A stretch of DNA of 64,000 bases from Zizania palustris (Eukaryota; Streptophyta; Magnoliopsida; Poales; Poaceae): positions 105,009,198 to 105,073,197 of the forward strand of contig JAAALK010000079.1 in NCBI GenBank assembly GCA_019279435.1. The letters run 5' to 3'. This document shows positions 21,554 through 33,110 of the stretch, piece after piece; position 1 is the first letter of the stretch, and the number at the start of each line of letters is the position of its first letter. Made by a program: the position numbers and the translations under genes. The notes below the pieces were generated by a model. The model had not been told where the DNA came from, did not search any database, and saw nothing but the letters and a program-made list of their open reading frames with translations.

Positions 21554-21599
21554 TACAGCAATTTCCGGAAAGCAAACCCACTTGCCATTTGTGATGTGA

Positions 21600-21848
21600 T
21601 ATTAAGGGCGGGATAAAACTAATTGTTATAGTTAATTGTTAGTTAGTTAATAGTTAGTTCAGACTTATTCGAATACTTGTTTGCTAATACCTGAAAAAAG
21701 AGTAAATGGTCACTATTAGTTCTCATCAGTTCAACTAATAGTTAACTATTAGTTGACTCATGTTTAGTAATTAGTAGATTGTTTGAATGAATTAAGATTA
21801 ACATTTAGCTACTAACAATTAGTTCACGGGATACAAACAGGGCTTTAA
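21600..21848. mobile_element. MITE in the TIM23 upstream region
   Basis: Left end AGGGCGGGATAAAACTAATTG; right end on the other strand AGCCCTGTTTGTATCCCGTG then AACTAATTG. The ends are inverted repeats and TTA flanks both sides, which suggests a Tourist-like insertion. The interior is full of TTAGTTAATAGTTAG. It starts about 145 bp from the start codon and may carry promoter sequence. Confidence 0.55.
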
Positions 21849-22210
21849 TATTTTCGCGTCGCGGTCGTTGCAATGGATGGGCCAGCAGATTCCATATCTT
21901 ATCTCTTACTCCTCTCTCTCCATCTCCAAATTTGAGGAATCTCTCTCCTCTCCCTATCTAAGTCACGTTTCACGAGTAGAAAGAAAGAAGAGAAGGGGAA
22001 AAATAGAAAAATAAAAGGAAAATTTATTTTCTTTATACTTTTTAAGATGTTTTCGAGATCAACTATTTAGACTAATTATAGGATATTTAATTATTCATGA
22101 AAAAAATAAGAAATCACGATAAAAATATAGTTTTTGAAAATATAACCATTGTAATTTTTACCGTTGAATGATAATAAAAAAATCTATCAATCGTCAACAA
22201 CAATAATGAT
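21849..22210. other. AT-rich intergenic DNA, no gene seen
   Basis: It contains a CT-rich stretch (TCTCTTACTCCTCTCTCTCC, about 21900), then an A/T-rich tail. No ORF or element terminus was found. Confidence 0.4.
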
Positions 22211-22405
22211 TGTTGGGGGAAAATACTTCATTCTCAGGGCCATTGCTGCAACAAGACAAAGGCAGGTGATTTAATCGAAGGTTTCCAGCATCTAACTCCG
22301 GAAGTATACTGGATCAAGTTCGTAGGATAGAGGCGGACTCTAGTTCGGAGTATATCTTCGAACATCGGCTCTTCAGAGAGATTCTTTGCCAGCTAGGATG
22401 GAAGG
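22211..22405 (+). repeat. Tat-type LTR start, interrupted by a copia element
   Basis: It begins TGTTGGGGGAAAATACTTC and matches the first 195 bp or so of the LTR at 31317, up to GCCAGCTAGGATGGAAG. Homology stops exactly where the copia LTR starts. Confidence 0.7.
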
Positions 22406-24435
22406 TGAGAAACCAAGGGTTGGTTTCGGTGTTTTGTGATGAGTGATTGACATGCCTTTTTACCCTCTGTTCGAAGGGTACCTCCGAAGGGTGTTCGGAG
22501 GTTGTACCTCCGAAGGTGTTCGGAGGAAGGTACCTCCGGAGGGGCTTCGGAGGTTGTACCTCCGAAGTGTGTTCGGAGGTGGTTTCACCGAAGTGTGTTC
22601 GGTGGCTGGTTGCTGCAGCTGTGCAGCGGAGTGTGCTTGTCGGAGGGGTCCGATAGTACACGATGACTGGGTGTGTACCGAAGGGTTCGGTACTTTGGGC
22701 GGTACACCGGAGTGTGTACCGGAGGTTGCTAACCCGGAGAGGTCTCCGGAGTGCTGGATACACTTGTCTGTTTGTCTATGGTGCGTAGGGACTTCAGAGG
22801 CGACGGACGAACGTAGCAGGTGAACCTGGGTCACGGTGGCTGCGAAGGTGGTCCGGGTCGGTCCTCGGGTCGAGGCGTGCCAGGTGAAGGCAGAGAGTGC
22901 GGAGCGTGGCTCCGGCTGAAGGTGCTCCGAGACAAAGTCCTCGGAGGTGAGGCACTTCGAAGGTACTCCGGATGGAGTGACTTCGGAGTTGGATGGAACA
23001 AGTCCTCTGCGGAGGCAAGGAGTTCGAAGTGTGCTCCGGAGGGAGACATTCGAAGGTTGCCCGACGAAGGTCTCAGAAGTCGAGGCGCATCGAAGGCATG
23101 GTCCGGGTGAGGCTTGTCGAGGAGTGTGCTCGGGGAGAGACACTGCGACGAAGTACTCATGGAATGCTTCGTGCGGAGGCCTTGGACGAAGGAGGAACTT
23201 CGAAGGGTGGTACTCCGAAGGTGGGGCTTCGGAGAGAGGAAGGCATCGGAGCGAGGCTAGCTCCGGAGTGTGGTTAACTTGAGGTGCTTCGGCCTGCATG
23301 GCTTCGGTACACGGACTGACGGAGTTCGAGCTGGGTGAAGCTGCGAAGCCGTGGTGGTCCACTCCGGAGGTGTTGGTGCGAAGGCCCAAGGGCTTCGACG
23401 GCTTCGGCTCAAAACCGTCACTGTATCGGAGGTCATCTTCGGCGAAGCGAAGGCCACCAGACTCAAGGCTTCTCGCCGAAGCTACCGCACCCTCGCGTGC
23501 GAAGGGAGGCTCCGGAAGGTCAAAGACTGCAAAGGCTGACACTGTCTGCTCTGCAAAAAGCTGACGTTGTCCCCTCTACAAAGCTGACAAAGAAGCCTCC
23601 AGAATAAAGGTGGACTACCTTTTGTACCCCTTAGTTCTGTAGAGACAAATCCTTTGTAAACCCTAGGGGTAAAGTAGTCACTTCCTTTGGGTGAACTGTG
23701 GGCTATAAATATGGGGGCTTGGTAGGTAACATTTAACACTTTGAGCATTTACTGTTGAGCTCCTGTAGCCACATACCTCGCTGTATTCATCCAGAGTTCA
23801 ACTTATTTGTGTTCCTTGTTCAAGCGGCGAAGCCCTGCTTCTTTGTGCTTTTTGCTTGAGCTCGCGTTACATACCTCGCTAGTTGTAGTGCACCGAAGCC
23901 TGTCTAGGCGAAGGTTGTCTTTTGTGCGAAGTGTGTTTTTCAGCGTGCTGTCGCTCTATGTAACAGGAGGCAAGACCTCGCTGCTTACTAGCGAAGCCCT
24001 GATCGAAACCCGTTTTGCTTCTTGTGTCGAAGCCCTTAGCAAAGTCCGTTTGTGTGCGTTTAGACCTTCGTGTACGAAGCCCAGCACCAGTTGCTGCCGC
24101 CAAGTACTTGGTCGAAGTCCTCAGTAGGGTGTCCACTCTTGCAAAGGGTGAAGTGCGAAGCCTGCTCGAAGCACCCTGTGTACGGAGCCTGCACAGACTT
24201 AGCAGAGTAGATTTTCGAGGGTTGTTAGTGGAGCGAAGTCTTCTTGGCTTCGAACTTTTGCTCCTGCGAAGCCTGTGTTCGGAGCTGTCGAAGCACCCCC
24301 GAACCAGACCTTCGAAGGTTGTGTTCGAAGCCTGTTCCGCAGAAAACAGGATTAAAACCGAAGGCTATTTTTAGCCTGAAATTTTAAAAGCTCCCATTCA
24401 CCCCCCCCCCTTCTGGTCGTTGTTTCGGTCCAACA
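22406..24435 (+). repeat. Ty1-copia 5' LTR, about 2.03 kb
   Basis: It starts TGAGAAACCAAGGG and ends CGGTCCAACA. The same termini bound a solo copy at 41672-43680. The 5' part is dense in CTCCGAAGG/TTCGGAGG words. A TATA-type GGCTATAAATATGGG lies at about 23700. ORFs inside it in several frames are by-products of the CGAAG repeats. Confidence 0.85.
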
Positions 24436-24437
24436 AT

Positions 24438-24449
24438 TGGTATCAGAGC
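24438..24449 (+). other. Primer-binding site of copia element
   Basis: TGGTATCAGAGC lies two bases after the LTR end, complementary to initiator tRNA-Met. Confidence 0.85.
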
Positions 24450-24499
24450 GGGTTAAGATCACCAGTTGACCTTAACCGGTTTTGTGATCTGTTGGCGAC

Positions 24500-25451
24500 A
24501 TGGATAGAGGCAGTAAAATTCCTCTGTTCGATGGGACAGATTTTGCATACTGGAAGGTGCGCATGGAGGCTTACTTGTTAAGCCAAGGAAATGCAATTTG
24601 GGAGATTGTGGACTCACAATACTCCATCCCTGAGACTCGCACCTCTCAAACGGAGAAGGATCAGTATAATGCCAACTCCAAGGCAAGAAATATACTGTTC
24701 ATCGGTTTGAGTAGAAGTGAGTTCGATAGGGTGCAGCACCTTAGGACTGCTAGGGAGATTTGGACAACACTCACTGTTTTTCATGAGGGTTCTACTCAGA
24801 TTAAGGCCAGGCGCCAAAGCACATACAATCAACAGTATCAACTGTTTGTGCAGGCACCTGGTGAATCTATAGATGCCATGTTTTCTCGCTTTGATGCGAT
24901 AGTAAGTAACTTGCGGTCCAACGGGACGCTTGCTTACAGTGATCATGATAGGGCTATCAAGCTTCTCTATGCTCTTGACCGTAGCATATGGGAAGTAAAG
25001 ATATCCAGCATTGAGGAGTCCGCAGGCTATGACACCTTGACCTGTGATGAACTCTTTAGCAAGCTGAAGTCCACAGAGATTGCCAAAGCATCTCTTGCTG
25101 TGCACAGAAGCTCTTTGCCACAGCCATTGGCATTGGTTTCTAGCACCAGCCGTGGCACCGCTGCAGAACCAAGCACATCTGGTACTTGTGTTTTTGCAGA
25201 TGGTTTTGCTTTGTCCTCCCTGGTCTCCGTCACAAAGGAGCAGGTGGACACTCTAGATGATGATGAGCTTGCTCTCATTACCCGGAGGTTCACCCGTTTT
25301 CACCATGAGAGACGGGATCAGAGGAGAAGTGGTTTTAGTGGTTGTTTTGAATGCGGTGACACTTCTCACATCAAGGCTAATTGCCCAAAACTCAAAAAGA
25401 GAGATGAGAGTGAGCGCCCTAAATACCACAAGAAGCAGAGGAAACCCTTTG
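24500..25451 (+). pseudogene. Ty1-copia gag, truncated by a Tekay-like LTR
   Basis: The ATG at 24500 opens MDRGSKIPLFDGTDFAYWKV, the classic start of plant copia gag. The gag domain runs through ARNILFIGLSRSEFDRVQ, AREIWTTL and FSRFDAIVSNLRSNG. A Ser/Thr-rich linker follows, then a CX2CX4HX4C zinc knuckle (CFECGDTSHIKANCP, about residues 285-299) and a basic tail. The frame is undamaged to 25451. There a Tekay-like LTR begins and supplies the stop codon from its first bases (GTG-TAA). Protease, integrase and RT are absent. Gag packages element RNA. Confidence 0.9.
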
Positions 25452-27938
25452 TGTAACACCCCAGAAATTAAAAGGAATAAAATAAAAAGAAAATATTTTC
25501 TGAATTTATTATTAAAGAAAAATCACCAAAGAGCCCAAATAAAGCCAAACAGGGAGAAATACTCAAAATTTGAACCTGAAATTTTTATGAGATGAACTAG
25601 AGCCCAAGATATAATTTTAGAAATTTTTACAAATTTTTATCAACAGTGATTCAACCCTTAATCAAATATTTGATTTTCTGGAATTATTTTAAATCGAAAA
25701 TCAATTTTAAATCCTTAACGGGCCTCAACCCCGAAACTTCCCCCAACGGCCTTCTTGGCCCAGCCCATTGCCACCCACCCACTGACAGGAGGGGCCCGCC
25801 TGTCGGCGCACGCCTCCCCTCTCTCCTCCCGCCCGCGCCCCGCCTGGCCCCACGCGTCAGCCTCCTAGCACCCTCTGACCGCTCGACCCCGCTTGTCAGC
25901 CCCTTTTCTTTTCCGTTCGCCCACTGACAGGTGGAGCCCACCTGTCAGATTCGTCTTCCTCCTTGGAAGGGGATCTCCCCCTTTCCTTTCCCGACGATCC
26001 CCTCCCATTTTTCCGTCGCCAGCCACCCGATCTCGACGATCCGAGCCCGGGATCATAATCTTCTACCTCCGGTGATCACCTTCCGTCCAATCCCGACGCG
26101 GTATCGCCATTTTAGGAACCTATCCGTGAGTATGGAAGCTCGCCGGCGCAAGGATGGAATCCTTTCGGATTTCCACCGGTCCCCTTCCCATTTCACGCCG
26201 GCGACCCCCTATTTAAACCCCCTCCGACCTCCGCACTCAGCCCACGCCAGCAGAGCCCTCCTCGAGCGAAAGCAGAGCGCCGTCGCCCTCCTTTCGAACT
26301 TCGGTTCTGCTCCACCCCCGGCGAGCGATCGCCGCCGCCTCCGGCCCCCTCCGCCTTAGCCACCGCCACCAACGAGACCGACGTCGACCGCTCATCCCCG
26401 GCCACCACTCCGTTGGCCTCGGAACCCGCCGGATCACCACCGCCGTCGAGCTCCCGAACCCTCTTCGCCGTCTACCCTCGTCGCCGGTCGCCGTTCTTCG
26501 CCGCCGTCGCCACCTGAGGTACGGTCATGACCGCCCTCCCCTCCCCGTTCCATTTTTGCCGTTAGATAGGCCTGTAGGCGCTCGCCGTCGCCGCCATGGC
26601 CGCACCCGAGGCCGCCGTCGCCGGAGACGAAGGGGGTACGCGCCCCCTTACGTCGTGCCGTGCCGGACGCGGTCGTGGCCGTCCGATCACGATCGGAGGG
26701 CTACGATTAAATCCCTTGGGATTTAATCCAAGCCCTCGGATCTGATCGAAGGGGTATCGGGCGATCGCAACCGTCGATCGCCGCTTAAAACCTCCGAGCG
26801 ATCTCAGGCGTCCACGTGTAACCGTTCGCCACGTTTTAATCACAGCCGTTCATTTTCATTTAAACCGCCCGCCTCGCATCTGGCCACTGGATCCAGATCC
26901 AACGGCCCAGATCGCTCGGGTCCACGCGAATAGTCACGGGTTCACGGTGAACCTGGTTCACCGTGGACCAGAGACTGTTTTTCTGTTTAAATAAAATTCA
27001 GAAAATAGTTTAAACTTCAAAAATTCATATCTTGCTCATTTTAACTCCAAATTTCACCATTCAAATTTTGTTAGAACCAGAATATTATTCTCTACACAAT
27101 AATGCCATAAAAACAGTATGTTTCTGTTGTCCAAAATATTATTAATAAATAAATGGATAAAAATCCCTTAGGGTTAAAAATTAATAATACAGGAAATAAA
27201 TTGGGAAAAATTCTAAAATATTAAACTTTACTGTTTGGTCCAAAACCTTGAAATATTAAAAATATTACTTCACATAATAAAGCTACAAATGTGTATGTTG
27301 ATTATCTGGTGAATTTTATCTGTTTATTGAATGTATTGTTTATTTTCCGTATCGAGAAGACTACGAGTTCGTCGAGGAGCAGGAGTTCTACCCCGAGGTT
27401 CCTCCATCCCCATTTGCTGAACAAGGCAAGTCATCGACCACCTCTGTGGAAACAGTTGATCATAATTGAGCCCATGTTTTAATAACTTATCGCTATAACC
27501 CATAGGTTAATATTGCATTAGTCAAATACTCAAGCCTTACACTTATATTTATTAGATCCCTGTCCTTGTGTGCAAACCCAAGCCATGCTTATTGAGCCTT
27601 AACTCCTTGTCACTCTACTATAAATATATTAGCTAGTGCCCAATGTACCGGCACAACTGCTATAGGTTAAAAAGAACGAGTCGTAGATAGCTGGATTCTG
27701 TATATGAATTTCCCTGTTATTCTCGTCTCTGGACTCTGTTGGAGTTGGCTAGGTTATAAGTATGGTGGGTTCCGGGTGCAAGCTCGGGCACTGGTTTGTC
27801 GCACCCGGGGCACTATAAGGACCGGTCTGCGGGATCTGTTGCAAAGCACTTCCGTACCAACCACAAGTCTAATGGGTAAGTCCTAACTGGAAGTATGGAA
27901 TACTCCGGCTTGATGCACCATAGAGGAGGGGGCAAGGG
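25452..27938 (+). repeat. Tekay-like LTR B, interrupted
   Basis: It starts TGTAACACCCCAGAAATT and parallels the 4766 LTR through most of its length: the GC-rich block near 25.8-26.6 kb, the GAGAAGACTACGAG block at 27350, and the GGTTCCGGGTGCAAGC block at 27770. It breaks off at 27938, where an inverted LTR begins. It is more divergent from LTR A than A's two LTRs are from each other. Confidence 0.8.
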
Positions 27939-30430
27939 TGTAGCGCCCCGATTTATCAAAATCGAGACATTATTGAATTTCATAAGAAAAACAATAATAC
28001 AAGAGGTTCATCATGCGACAACCGTACATACGACATTGTTCATGATACGCAGACCATATTATTACAACATTGTTTTAGTAACAACAGTAATAAAGTAATT
28101 AAATAACGGCATGACGAACGTCTTCTTCAGGATCTTTCTTCTTGACTGGGTCGCTACTCCAGACCGTCTTCAAGATAAACATCCTCTGTGGGGTCCAACG
28201 GGTATGAGTACAAAAGTACTCAACAAGCCACCGCAAATGCAAATAATAATGCAGGATAATAAACAAGGAAGGATAAAGGCTAACAATGCGGAATAAAGCA
28301 GTTGCAGTTATGGCATTTAGTGTAATCATATTTTAATCATGCGGAAAGTAAACATGAGCATCATCAACATCAACTAACTCGAGGAGTACGTTTTACCTCC
28401 TCGCACAACGGTCCTTACATGACAAACAACATGCACATCCATATTCAAGTAATCTAACTGGGGGATGTCACGCAACCCGCCCTTGACCGTGGGCTCGGCT
28501 TTTCGAAAAGATTTAAGACTCTGATCAGAGATGTACTACTGTACCCACAAGGCACACACTCATCTCAACGAGATGACCCATTTCACGGGAACTCGTGCCA
28601 AAACCTCAATATGAGATGTTCCAAGCGATAACCACCCGCTCTAGGTTTCGCCGGCGCGCCGGGCCGCATCCCGGCTAACGTCGCACCCCCTTTTGCGCCA
28701 CATTGGTACAAGTCACCCGCAGGTGCAACTTGACCCATCTCCAAGTGGTGGCCTCGGTTTGGAACAACCCATACCTTAGTTAGGACTTACCCACTAGACT
28801 TGTGGTTAGTACGTAAGTGTATTGCAACGGATCCCTCAGACCGGTCCTTATAGTGCCCCGGGTGCGACTGACCAATGCCCTAGCTTGCACCCGGAACCCA
28901 CCATGCATACACTCACAACCATGACTCATCACCAACAGAATTTCCAAAGATAAGAAGTATCGGGATCATATAATAGAACCATTTCACTACGACTCACTTT
29001 ATCCTATAGCGGCTGTGCCAATACATTGGACACTAGCTAATATCATTGATCACATGGTGACAAGGAGGTTAGGCGAGATAGCATGGCTTGGGTTGCACAT
29101 CAAGGTCGGGGGATCCTAAATAAATATAATGTAAGGGTTCATTTGACTAATGCATATACATAACCTATGTGTTTTAGCGATAGTCAATTCAGACATGGGT
29201 TCAATATGCTCAAAAGAATTGTTTGGTGACTTGCCTTGTTCAGCAAAGGGAGAGGGAGGGACTTCGGGGAAGTACTCCGGCTCCTCGGCGACGTCGTAGT
29301 CTTTTTAATATAAAGTAAAATAAAAGAACATAACATCTAATCAAACAGTATAACATTACATTATAAACATGTAAGTTTAAGTTGGTTATAAATAGAATAA
29401 ATTCAAATTTTAAAGTTCTGAGATTTATTTCTCCATTAATTTAAAGTGAATCTAAATGAATTATTGTTTTTCATAAAAAGGGTTTTCAAGTGTATATAAT
29501 ACTACATTAAGTTTTCTAATCAATTTAATATAAATGATTCAGGGAAAACTCAGTGGTTTTAGTGTTTAAACAGAAGGGACAATTATATAAGTTTTCTGGA
29601 ATTTAAATATTTGAATTTACATTTAAATCCTAAGGGCATTTGAATACTTATTTAAATAAACATGAAAATGTCCAAGTAAACCTACTGTTTTTATTGCATA
29701 AACATGTAGAGAATAATTTTATGAATTTCTGAAATTGGAATGGTAATTTTTAGAGTTCAAATGCATCAGATATGAATTTTACAAGTTTAAAAGCATTTCT
29801 GGAATTTATTTTCAAATTTTAAACCTCTCGGGTCCACGGTGAGCCAGGCCCACGGTGAACCCGCGCACTGTGTGCGTGCGCCGGGTCGATCTGGACCGTC
29901 GGATCCAGATCCGACGCGCGAGGGCGAGGCGGGACGCGCAAGTGGCTACGGACGGCCAGGATTAAAACGTGCGAACCGGTACCACGTGGACGCACAGGAT
30001 TAAACGCGGGTTTTAAATATAGATGGACGCACGAGATTAAAACGTACCCCTTCGCCGAGATCTAACGGATCAGATTAATCCGCACGCGGGGATTAAACAT
30101 CACCGTCGGATCCAGATCGCACGGTCGTGCGTGAATCCGACACGGCACGGGTACTCGACCCGTGCCGGTCGTCTTCTCCGACGACGGCGAGCGGGCCAGC
30201 GGCCACGGCGAGCGACGGCGACCTAGTCTAAGGCCTAAAATGGAACGAGGGTACTACGGGGATCACGAGGGTACCTCGGCGGTGAGAAAAAGATCGACGG
30301 AGCGTGGCCGGCGACGAGTGAAGGCGGCGGAGGCGTTCGGGTCCTTGGCGGCGACGGCGATCCGGCGGGGTTCGACGTCGATGGAGTGGTGGCCGAGGTC
30401 GGGGAGATCCCGGTGGTCCGACGGTGCGGG
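27939..30430 (-). repeat. Tekay-like LTR C, minus orientation, runs into the gap
   Basis: On the plus strand it begins TGTAGCGCCCCGATTTATC, the inverted LTR end. It contains the reverse complement of the blocks in LTR A/B (CCGTGGGCTCGGCTTTTCG at 28490; ACCCGGAACCCACCATG at 28890). It appears inserted into LTR B. Its other terminus and internal region lie in or beyond the gap. Confidence 0.8.
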
Positions 30431-30530
30431 NNNNNNNNNNNNNNNNNNNNNNNNNNNNNNNNNNNNNNNNNNNNNNNNNNNNNNNNNNNNNNNNNNNNNN
30501 NNNNNNNNNNNNNNNNNNNNNNNNNNNNNN
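30431..30530. other. Scaffold gap, 100 N
   Basis: Exactly 100 Ns, the convention for a gap of unknown length. Protein readings across it are meaningless. Confidence 0.99.
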
Positions 30531-30860
30531 CACTACGACCTCTCCGGGTCTTGGTGATGGAATTGATTCTTTGCCCGGCCTTCGAACCATAACCCCATTG
30601 CTAATATTTCCCTCTGATGTGATTGCCAAAGATTCTCTCTTGCAGGTAGAGGATCCCAATTCAAAGGACTGATCCAAATATTTGGTCGATGGAGGGCACA
30701 GACCTTGGTCATCAGCGATTTGGGGATTTCTTCCTCCTGCCGCCATGGAAGTTGTCGCCTGCATCGAGGGTGTCGCCGCCACTGTCGCCGCTGCTGCTGC
30801 CGCGGCCGCCTGTTGCCGAGCCAAGGCCGAAGGAGGCGCAGATCCCTTGGTCTTCACCAT
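30531..30860 (-). CDS. Tat opposite-strand ORF, copy E, N-terminal part cut by the gap
   Basis: The ATG at 30860 opens MVKTKGSAPPSALARQQ, followed by an Ala-rich run. The family block CPPSTKYLDQSFELGSSTCK leads to SIPSPRPGEVVV, where the Ns begin. No stop or frameshift occurs in these roughly 110 codons, unlike the other copies. A TATAAATAA box lies about 120 bp upstream (30981-30986 on the minus strand). The polypurine tract and 3' LTR of the host element are on the right, so this ORF is antisense to gag-pol. Confidence 0.65.
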
Positions 30861-31316
30861 TGCGATTGCTGGATTGATCTCAAGAACTCAGAGGCTAGGG
30901 CTCAAGAACTCAAAGGGCTCAAAAGTTTTTAACTGAGAGAAAGCGGTGAAAAGGTAATCGGCTAAGTTTTGGGTTCTTTATTTATAGCCTAATCGTTCCG
31001 TTGGTTACCGTTTGGGCCCTGCCTTTTCGCATTCCCGCCCGTTATTTTCCTCCGGAAATAACGCATCATATAACTTCCGTTAGAAACAGGAACTAACGGC
31101 TATTTTTTCTAAGTCTAAAAAGACTTTAGAACTTCCTGAGTCAGTTCTAAGATAGTTCGAAAGGTAATTACCATATGATTGATTCGAAGTTCATATCTTC
31201 ATGCATTTCGAAGATAAAATAAAAACCAATAACCCCTATGATTGGTTATCTTTTCTTTCCGTATACTGCTCTCCTAACGTTACAGGACAAACAGAGAAGC
31301 GTATTCGAGGGGCTAC
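30861..31316. other. aORF promoter region and polypurine tract
   Basis: Non-coding. It holds the minus-strand TATAAATAA near 30985 and, at the right edge, AGAAGCGTATTCGAGGGG just before the LTR. Confidence 0.5.
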
Positions 31317-31811
31317 TGTTGGGGGAAAATATCTCATCTTCGGGGTTATTGCCGAAGCAGCATAAAGGCAGTCAACACGTTCGAAGATTGTCCGAAGACC
31401 ATCTTCGAAGATGCCCAGAACCTCGTTCGAAGCCCGAAGACAGGCACTAGTTCGAAGTATGTCTTCGAACCAAAGCCCTTCAGGATCTTTTCTGCCAGCT
31501 AAGATGGAAGACTTATCTTCTATCCTATTAGATTAGTCTTTTACCATTTTAGCCCTATTAAGGAAACCGAATAGTTTCCTTAATGTCGGTTGTAATAGAG
31601 GGGTAAATAGGTCTTTTCCTTAATGTTTAGGCCTATAAATACCCCCCATTTCACCCTGTAATAGGGACCGATTACAAGTGATTCAATACACACTTTCGAA
31701 CTATTCTAAGCTATTATCCTTTCGGAGGCTTAGAACAGTTTGCTTCGCAAACACTTCGTTTGTTAGTTTCTTTTCTATAGAAACCTGTTAGCGTAATCTT
31801 TTACGCCAACA
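31317..31811 (+). repeat. Tat-type 3' LTR, complete (L4), 495 bp
   Basis: It starts TGTTGGGGGAAAATATC and ends TTACGCCAACA, with TG...CA ends and the same length as L2. A CTATAAATACCCC box lies at about 31630. Confidence 0.85.
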
Positions 31812-31879
31812 TATGCTATATATATAATCACTACTAAGAGAAAACATGAATAAAAAAGTATTGAAAATTATAATAGAAA

Positions 31880-32230
31880 TGTAAAAAACATGTTTGGATG
31901 CCTAGCAGCAAGGTTCGAACATCAAACCGCCTGCGGACAGCAAGGTTCGAACCTCGAACCGCATGGCACCAAAGCAACCCCCGCACCACTGCGCTACTAA
32001 GTGTTTCTCGACATGAGTGGCAACGTATGCTAGATAACCCCACCAGAGGCAGTAGTGGCGGTCAGGATGATGTCACCAGACCGCCACTGCTATCCGACAT
32101 AGTAGTGGCGGTCGCATGATGTCACCAGACCGCCACTGCTATCCGACATAGTAGTGGCGGGCTGGATGACGTCATCATGCCCGCCACTACTAAGACACCT
32201 ATATATACTTTCCACTCTCGCCGTCCGAAA
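31880..32230 (+). repeat. CACTA 5' module 1 (tRNA-like boxes, subterminal repeats, TATA)
   Basis: In order it has a tRNA-like segment on the minus strand (B box 31944-31960, A box 31986-31996), AGTAGTGGCGG-type subterminal repeats (32051-32192), TATATATA at 32200, and a leader starting CGCCGTCCGAAAACC. The same order recurs at 33600-34080. Confidence 0.65.
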
Positions 32231-32609
32231 ACCTAGTTTCATTTTCTAAACCCTAAACTCCCATGTCGCCCCCCTCCTCCCGTCGCCGCCGTCGACGTCC
32301 CGGAGCACGTCGCCGCTGCCCTCCGCCCGTCGCCGCCTTCCTCGGAGCCCGTCGGCGCCGCCCGTCGTCGCCGCCATCCAGTCGATCAGTAAATTATTAT
32401 TAACCTATATCTTTGGTCTTATTTTAATCTACTGTAAAAAATTTCTGAGAAAAAAATTTCCACTATAACAATAATGTTTTTTAATGTACTATAAAAAATT
32501 TCTGAGAAAAAAATTTCCACTATAACAATAATGTTTTTTAATGTACTATAATATTACTAGCTTAGGGTTTTTTAATGTTATATCAATGTGACAAAAAAAA
32601 TGCAGATGG

Positions 32610-33110
32610 CTCCTCCTAAGATTGAACCAACAAACAGTCGATCCTCAGACTCTACATCAAGTGGCGTGTGTGAGGTTTGCAAATGCGGTAAACATAAGGT
32701 ACATGATGGTATAGTTTGCAGTTGATTGGCGAAGAAAGTGATTCTCATAATGGACTCCGACTCGGAGGACGACTCGCGATCGCCGCAACCAGATAGGGTA
32801 AGTGTTGGCAGACGGAAGAATGATGAGACAACCGGTGGTAGAGGGAAACATGCCGAGGCTAGCGGTGGAAAAGGGAAGCATGTAGAGCAATGCGGCAGCA
32901 AGAGGAGGAAGGAGGCAAGATCCTCTTTTTATGCAAATTTTATATTTTTATCATCCAATTCAATCATTGATAATAAGTTGTTCTCACTATCGCCGCCGCG
33001 TGTATTTTCTTGTTCAGGAACATGGAGAACAGTTCAGACTGCCTGATGATGCCGATTTGGTTGAGGATTGGCAAGTTGAGGCTTTTAATCTGTTTAACCA
33101 GAAATAGGTT
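32610..33110 (+). pseudogene. Unrecognised degenerate ORF in the CACTA element
   Basis: It opens MAPPKIEPTNSRSSDSTSSG with a Cys-rich CEVCKCGKHKVHD, then a stop. It continues as an acidic DSDSEDDSRSPQP, a Gly/Lys-rich part, and, after what looks like an intron, LPDDADLVEDWQVEAFNLF. I do not recognise it. It may be the remains of an accessory CACTA exon set or a captured host exon. Confidence 0.3.

Noticed and set aside
22443..23607. Many long overlapping frames on both strands, including a 360-codon minus-strand frame at 22460-23542
   Set aside because: They arise from CGAAG/TTCGG repeats in the copia LTR, are open in several frames at once, and break in the second LTR copy.
30162..30672. 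Open frames spanning the N run
   Set aside because: The length of the gap is unknown, so frame continuity across it has no meaning. Only the part right of 30530 was kept.
31944..31996. A true tRNA gene on the minus strand
   Set aside because: A and B boxes are present, but no acceptor stem, anticodon arm or cloverleaf can be formed from the surrounding bases.
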